Positions 59,836 through 64,000 of a stretch of DNA of 64,000 nucleotides are shown here, in pieces. Location: the NCBI GenBank assembly GCA_002794785.1, contig NBBA01000012.1:1464824-1528823 (forward strand), given 5' to 3'. Within the stretch, counting starts at the first letter, position 1. Each line of letters begins with the position of its first letter. The DNA is from Coniferiporia sulphurascens. Taxonomy: Eukaryota; Basidiomycota; Agaricomycetes; Hymenochaetales; Hymenochaetaceae. A model generated the notes under the pieces. That model did no database searches, was not told the origin of the DNA, and saw only the letters and a program-made list of their open reading frames with translations. The position numbers were made by a program, and so were the translations under genes.

Positions 59836-61982
59836 ATGGTCTTCACGCTCAGCGAGGTTGCGCGTCATGACTCCGAAAAGTGCGTTTTGTAGTTGTTGTC
59901 TACTTTTCAGTATCTCGAGCACTTACTGGAAATACAGGTTGTGTTGGGTTATCATCCAGAATAATGTATACGACGTGACGGATTTTCTCTCGGTGAGCGT
60001 GGGCACCGGCCTTACAGACCACAGCTAAGGCTGATAGTCGACGAAAGGAACATCCTGGAGGTGCAAAGATCATCCTCAAGTATGCGGGGAAGGACGCAAC
60101 GGCGGCGTACGAGCCCATTCATCCACCGGACGCCCTCGAGAAGAACCTCCCGCCTGAGAAGCACCTCGGTCCCATAGATGCAAGCGCTGCACAGACAATC
60201 AAAAAGGCTGCTGCAGAGAAGAAAAAGACGCAGGACGAGCTTCGTGTAGAGAAGGCGCAGAAGGAAAAGCCGCCGCTCAGTAGGATACTAAACGCACAGG
60301 AGATGGAGGTTCGCTCATTCGCTCTACGGTCTAACAGCGTCAATGGAGGCTAACATTATTCTAGGTGGTGGCTAAGAAAATACTCTCGTATAAGGCCTGG
60401 GCGTACTTCTGCTCCGCAGGAGACGACGAAATCAGTACGCTCTCTCTTTTTTATGTCCCAAGATCGTGCTTGACTCGAGTTTTCAGCCTACGCCGAAAAC
60501 ATAAGGGCGTTCTCTCGTTTCTTCTTCCACGCGCGCGTTCTACGCCCAATTTCTGTTTGTGACCCCTCAACAACAATTCTGGGCTACAAGAGCAGCATCC
60601 CGCTGTTCGTCTCCGCCGCGGCACTCGCGAAGCTCGGGCACCCAGCGGGCGAGGCGAACATCACGCGCGGCTGCGGGCGCACGGGCACGATCCAGATGGT
60701 GTCCTCCCATGCGTCGCTCTCGTACGAACAGATCGCCGATGCGCGCGTGCACAAGGACCAACCGCTTTTCTTCCAGTTGTACAAGCACGAGGACGCACGC
60801 GCCGTGCAGCGCATTCGCGAAGTCGAACGTCTGGGGTATAACGCCATCTTCCTTACGGTCGACGCGCCTGTCGCTGGACACCGCGAGCGCGATATCCATG
60901 CGCCGTTTGTGCTCGCTGACCAGGAGCGAGAGGCGGAGCGCTTGGCTGGGAAAGGATCCGGGGCTGATTTGCCTCAGGAACCGGAGGCCGATGAGAAAGG
61001 GGAGGGGACGGCTGGCGCAATGCTGAACAGTATCGATAGAGACCTGTCCTGGGAAAAGGTGGCTATGAATTTGTTTTTTTGCGCTCGAATTGTCTGCTAA
61101 TTCTTCCAGACCATTCCCTGGCTACGAAGCGTGACGAAACTTCCCATTCTTATTAAGGGTACGGATATTTTCCTCTTCTGCCTTGATCTCCGTTGCCTGA
61201 CCTCAGTCCAGGGATTCAATGTGTCGAAGACGCGGTACTCGCTGCAGAAGCAGGTGTTGATGGAATTCTCATTTCAAACCATGGAGGTACGTAATCTGGA
61301 ATGTCGGGTTTTTACGACCACCTGAACTTACACATGCAAATTCAAGGCCGTCAACTTGACTAGTAAGTTCGGAAGTTCAGTCTACCCATCAGTATCTAAA
61401 GATATCACAGTTCGATGCCTTCTATGGAAGTATTGTATCGTCTTCGCAAGCAGAGGCCCGATGTATTCTCGAAGATGGAAGGTTTGTCTACACGTGAAAT
61501 TTTGTTCATTCGTGCACTCAACGGCGACTACACAGTTTACATGGACGGCGGTGTTCGTCGAGGATCAGGTGACTCCTCTTGTTCAGTACCGGCTTCGTCG
61601 CTCCGCAAAACTCACCATCGTGCACAGATGTCCTGAAGGCGCTATGCCTCGGAGCCAAGGCAGTCGGTATGGGACGGCCTTTCCTGTATGCGCAAAGTGT
61701 ATGTAACTTCTGTCGCAACTTTCATTTCCCCGTTCACATGTATTCGCAGGCATACGGCGAGGAAGGTGTGGAGCGGCTCATTCGCATCCTCGAGACAGAG
61801 ATCGTGCTCGGCATGCGCCTGCTTGGAGCGCGCAACGTCGGCGAGCTCGTTCCCGAGATGGTGCGTCCCTTTTTGCGATTTATCCTTTTATTATTATTAT
61901 TTCTTCCCGTTTCTGACGAACTTCAATCTTTGTTGTACAGGTCGAGAAGGTCGATTGGCAGCCAATCACTGCGAAGCTGTAG
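59836..61982 (+). CDS. cyb2: Flavocytochrome b2-type L-lactate / 2-hydroxyacid dehydrogenase
   Basis: FMN-dependent alpha-hydroxyacid oxidase fused to an N-terminal cytochrome b5 domain; oxidises L-lactate to pyruvate and passes electrons to cytochrome c in the known family. Start ATG 59836 ([15 protein letters not shown]), then [18 protein letters not shown] and [10 protein letters not shown] with the haem-ligand histidine. The FMN domain shows [112 protein letters not shown] and [20 protein letters not shown]. The active-site segment NHGGRQLD is assembled from three exons, including a 16-nt exon at 61347-61362 that carries [39 protein letters not shown] and [12 protein letters not shown] end the protein (TAG 61980-61982). 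The protein starts directly with the b5 domain, so no clear mitochondrial presequence is seen; a cytosolic or alternatively targeted form is possible. Confidence 0.94.
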
Positions 61983-63425
61983 AACCAATCTTGATGGATT
62001 TATTGATTTGTTTTCACGGATGTACATAATATATGGATTGAATGACGCCTTTTTGCATAAACTTTATTAAATTGAGCCGTGCCTCGCCGGAGGCTTCTCA
62101 GCCGCGCACATTCCACGGGCGCTTGGCAGTCCCGTATTCCAAGATAGGCCTAAGGTTTATACTACGAAACTACTAACGTTTGCTCTCCGCGGTCGCCGTT
62201 GGAAGCCACACATTCCCGCCATCATCAGGCGCCCACCTAATTTAAGTTTGGCAGTTCGCATTGTCGGGAAGTACGATCACATTGAATGGTCTGAAAACGA
62301 ATTGCGCAATGCCGGAGAGGTTTGTTTGTTTCTGAGAATCAAGTGCGAGTGCGCGCATCCAACTCCGGTTTCTCGCTTCCCTCGGGCTTACTCTAATAGT
62401 CTTACCTTCGAATTGTGAACTATGAACATCTTCGTCCGCTATTGAGTTGCTGGTGCAGTAGTACTGCCTGCTATATTGAAGACGCGATCAACAATTGAAG
62501 ATGACTCTCTGATTGCTTCCGAGTCGGTCAACGTGCGATGCATGTACTCCACAAATAGTGAGCCCAGACGCTCAGCAAGCTTCTGCATATGCAAACAGCT
62601 GGAACACGTTCGTAAGTATAACCGCAAAAATACATGACGGGCTAACTGGTAAACTTACCAGGGACGGAAAGAACCCGAGATTAGCTTCGCCGTTTCTTCT
62701 TTCGCTTCTCGCTGGAAATTCGCATCCGAGTCCGACTCGGAACTGTGAGCGTCAGTTCCACCTGGCACACTCACCGAACTAGCCTGTTCGCTACGGCTTT
62801 AGGTTACATACTTCCTGTCTGGTTTAAGACGAAAATTCAAAATCGATGACAATGCGTAACCCGATATTTTTTGGGGTTGCGCCGCTCTTTTGCCTGTGCG
62901 CGTTTCTTAGTTTCCTAGTTGTACCTCCCGTAGCGATGCGAATTGTCCCTGTCTTCTCAAGGACCAGAATAAGACCATGCGACCTCCTCACCCCCCGAAT
63001 AACGTGCCTTACGTCTCCAGTAACATTATGCTCAGAAGACCCACCTGTATTGCAACCGACGCACGACCGAGAGATGTGGTCGGGCCCAGGCTTGCAGACA
63101 CGTTGCAGAGAATGTTGTCCGCTATTCTGAGAACACGGCGGAGACAGCAACGATCCCCCCTGGCCACTATACGAGCGAAGCTATTTCCAATTTTATTTTA
63201 TTTTAAGACGGGCCTGCGCATGGAACCCTTCAGCGTTGACCTATCCAATTTTGAGCATCTCACGTTAGCCACCTCATGCCCGAGATGTTACCTTGATCGC
63301 CGTTATGGGGGGCGGGCTTGTGCGGTATGACCTGAGAACGCTGGATGTCAGCATGTCCTTCTCATTCGAGGGGTGAGTATGGGGGGGGGGGCACGGCATA
63401 ATTCCCCTAGCCCCCCCTGTCCTTT
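61983..63425. other. Intergenic, no confident gene
   Basis: A plus-strand frame at 62846-63130 begins MTMRNPIFFGVAPLFCLCAF with LSFLVVPPVA, a plausible signal or membrane segment, but I see no continuation or motif. Otherwise no gene. A G-run (about 63382-63390) and C-run precede the dehydrogenase relic. Confidence 0.4.
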
Positions 63426-63905
63426 GCACTCATGCATTGTGCGTGTGCAGGTAGATCAAGGCTATCTTCCAGAACATTGTAACGACGCGACGGAGTTTCT
63501 CTCAATGGACACAGTCGTTGCCCCGTAGGCCCCGGCCGAAAGTGGTGTTGAGTGACGGTGCAACATCCCGAGAGCGCAGAGGTCATTCTCAAACATGCAG
63601 AGAGGGACGTGATGGCGACGTATGTCGACGCTGGCGTGCATTGGCTAGCTGAAAAAGAGCTGGTCCAGTGACTTCCAGTTGTTCACTTCCCCCACGCCCA
63701 GGAGAGAGAACTGTGCCTAGTGCTAAAGCGGCTGGGATGGAGCAGCTCCTGCTATATGCACAGGGTGCTTGCACGTCATGCTACTGCAGGCACTTCTTGC
63801 CTCCATCCCCTCCGCCGTCGCAGGAATACGGTGAGGATAATGACTCTCTACATCCTTGAGTCGGAACCTGTGCTCAGTGTGCACGCGCGGAGCACAAATG
63901 GAATC
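63426..63905 (+). pseudogene. Relic of a b2-type dehydrogenase, internally deleted
   Basis: The 5' part (63446-63650) aligns with exon 2-3 of the intact gene: CTATCTTCCAGAACATTGTA versus TTATCATCCAGAATAATGTA, TTTCTCTC at the same place, and AACATCCCGAGAGCGCAGAG versus AACATCCTGGAGGTGCAAAG, where the haem-binding HPGG is altered. The sequence then jumps to the 3' end: GCTGGGATGGAGCAGCTCCT corresponds to the AVGMGRPFL region, and TCGCAGGAATACGGTGAGGA to SQAYGEE, through an approximate [12 protein letters not shown] equivalent. About 1.4 kb of FMN domain is missing. Reading frame is broken, so it cannot be functional. Confidence 0.8.
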
Positions 63906-64000
63906 ACCATGAGATACGTGCTGCGTTCGCTCGCCGTCGCAATTTTCTCCTAAATTGATGTGTATACGGGCCTGGTAGGCCGTTTAAGACGTTACAGCGC
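63906..64000. other. Window end, non-coding
   Basis: Short remainder, nothing recognised. Confidence 0.5.

Noticed and set aside
62846..63130. Gene starting MTMRNPIFFGVAPLFCLCAF
   Set aside because: One hydrophobic segment only; no downstream exon or motif follows.

Overview
The window is nuclear DNA of a filamentous fungus, most probably an agaricomycete basidiomycete. The reasons: short genes are cut by many 50-65 nt GT-AG introns; the genes encode eukaryotic housekeeping proteins (mitofusin, Msp1, proteasome beta subunit, E2, Rot1, Dph2, fungal short-form HIS1); and there are families typical of agaricomycetes, namely two seven-helix membrane protein types (one DUF6533-like), an F-box/leucine-rich protein, a sedolisin, and clustered P450s. 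Gene models were spliced by eye using reading frame, GT/AG sites and family motifs. No prokaryotic features, CRISPR arrays, rRNA or complete transposons were seen.

Layout. 0.9-4.4 kb (+): a large membrane-anchored amidohydrolase with two tandem halves. 5.1-10.0 kb (-): two mitochondrial outer-membrane quality-control genes side by side, Fzo1/mitofusin and the Msp1/ATAD1 AAA extractase, followed by a small single-pass membrane protein (10.5-11.0 kb). 11-20.5 kb: mostly non-coding, with one unrecognised membrane protein gene (15.2-16.0 kb). 20.5-28.2 kb (+): a tandem duplication of a cytochrome P450 plus ubiquitin-conjugating enzyme unit. The first E2 copy is reduced to a relic and the second is intact with a C-terminal UBA domain. 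28.8-30.5 kb (+): F-box protein. 33.7-36.0 kb (+): proteasome beta-6 subunit with three unusually long introns. 37.5-38.3 kb (-): ROT1 ER chaperone. 38.8-40.3 kb: four degenerate copies of a ~430-bp repeat. 42.0-45.7 kb (-): two tandem paralogues of an unrecognised family. 46.6-47.9 kb (-): HIS1. 48.4-50.6 kb (-): DPH2. 51.5-54.5 kb (+): secreted S53 protease. 54.8-56.6 kb (-): a seven-helix membrane protein. 57.6-59.3 kb (+): a DUF6533-like membrane protein with two homopolymer frameshifts. 59.8-62.0 kb (+): cytochrome b2-type 2-hydroxyacid dehydrogenase. 63.4-63.9 kb: an internally deleted relic of the same dehydrogenase.

There is no operon logic; genes are independent units. The recurring theme is local tandem duplication followed by decay of one copy (P450-E2, the 42-46 kb pair, the b2 dehydrogenase, and the internal duplication of the amidohydrolase). 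The second theme is unusual splicing: microexons of 4, 7, 12 and 16 nt, and two introns in the first P450 whose donor appears to be GC where its paralogue has GT. I did not find convincing evidence of a wholly new biological system. Three homopolymer indels in otherwise well-conserved genes suggest some residual assembly error.
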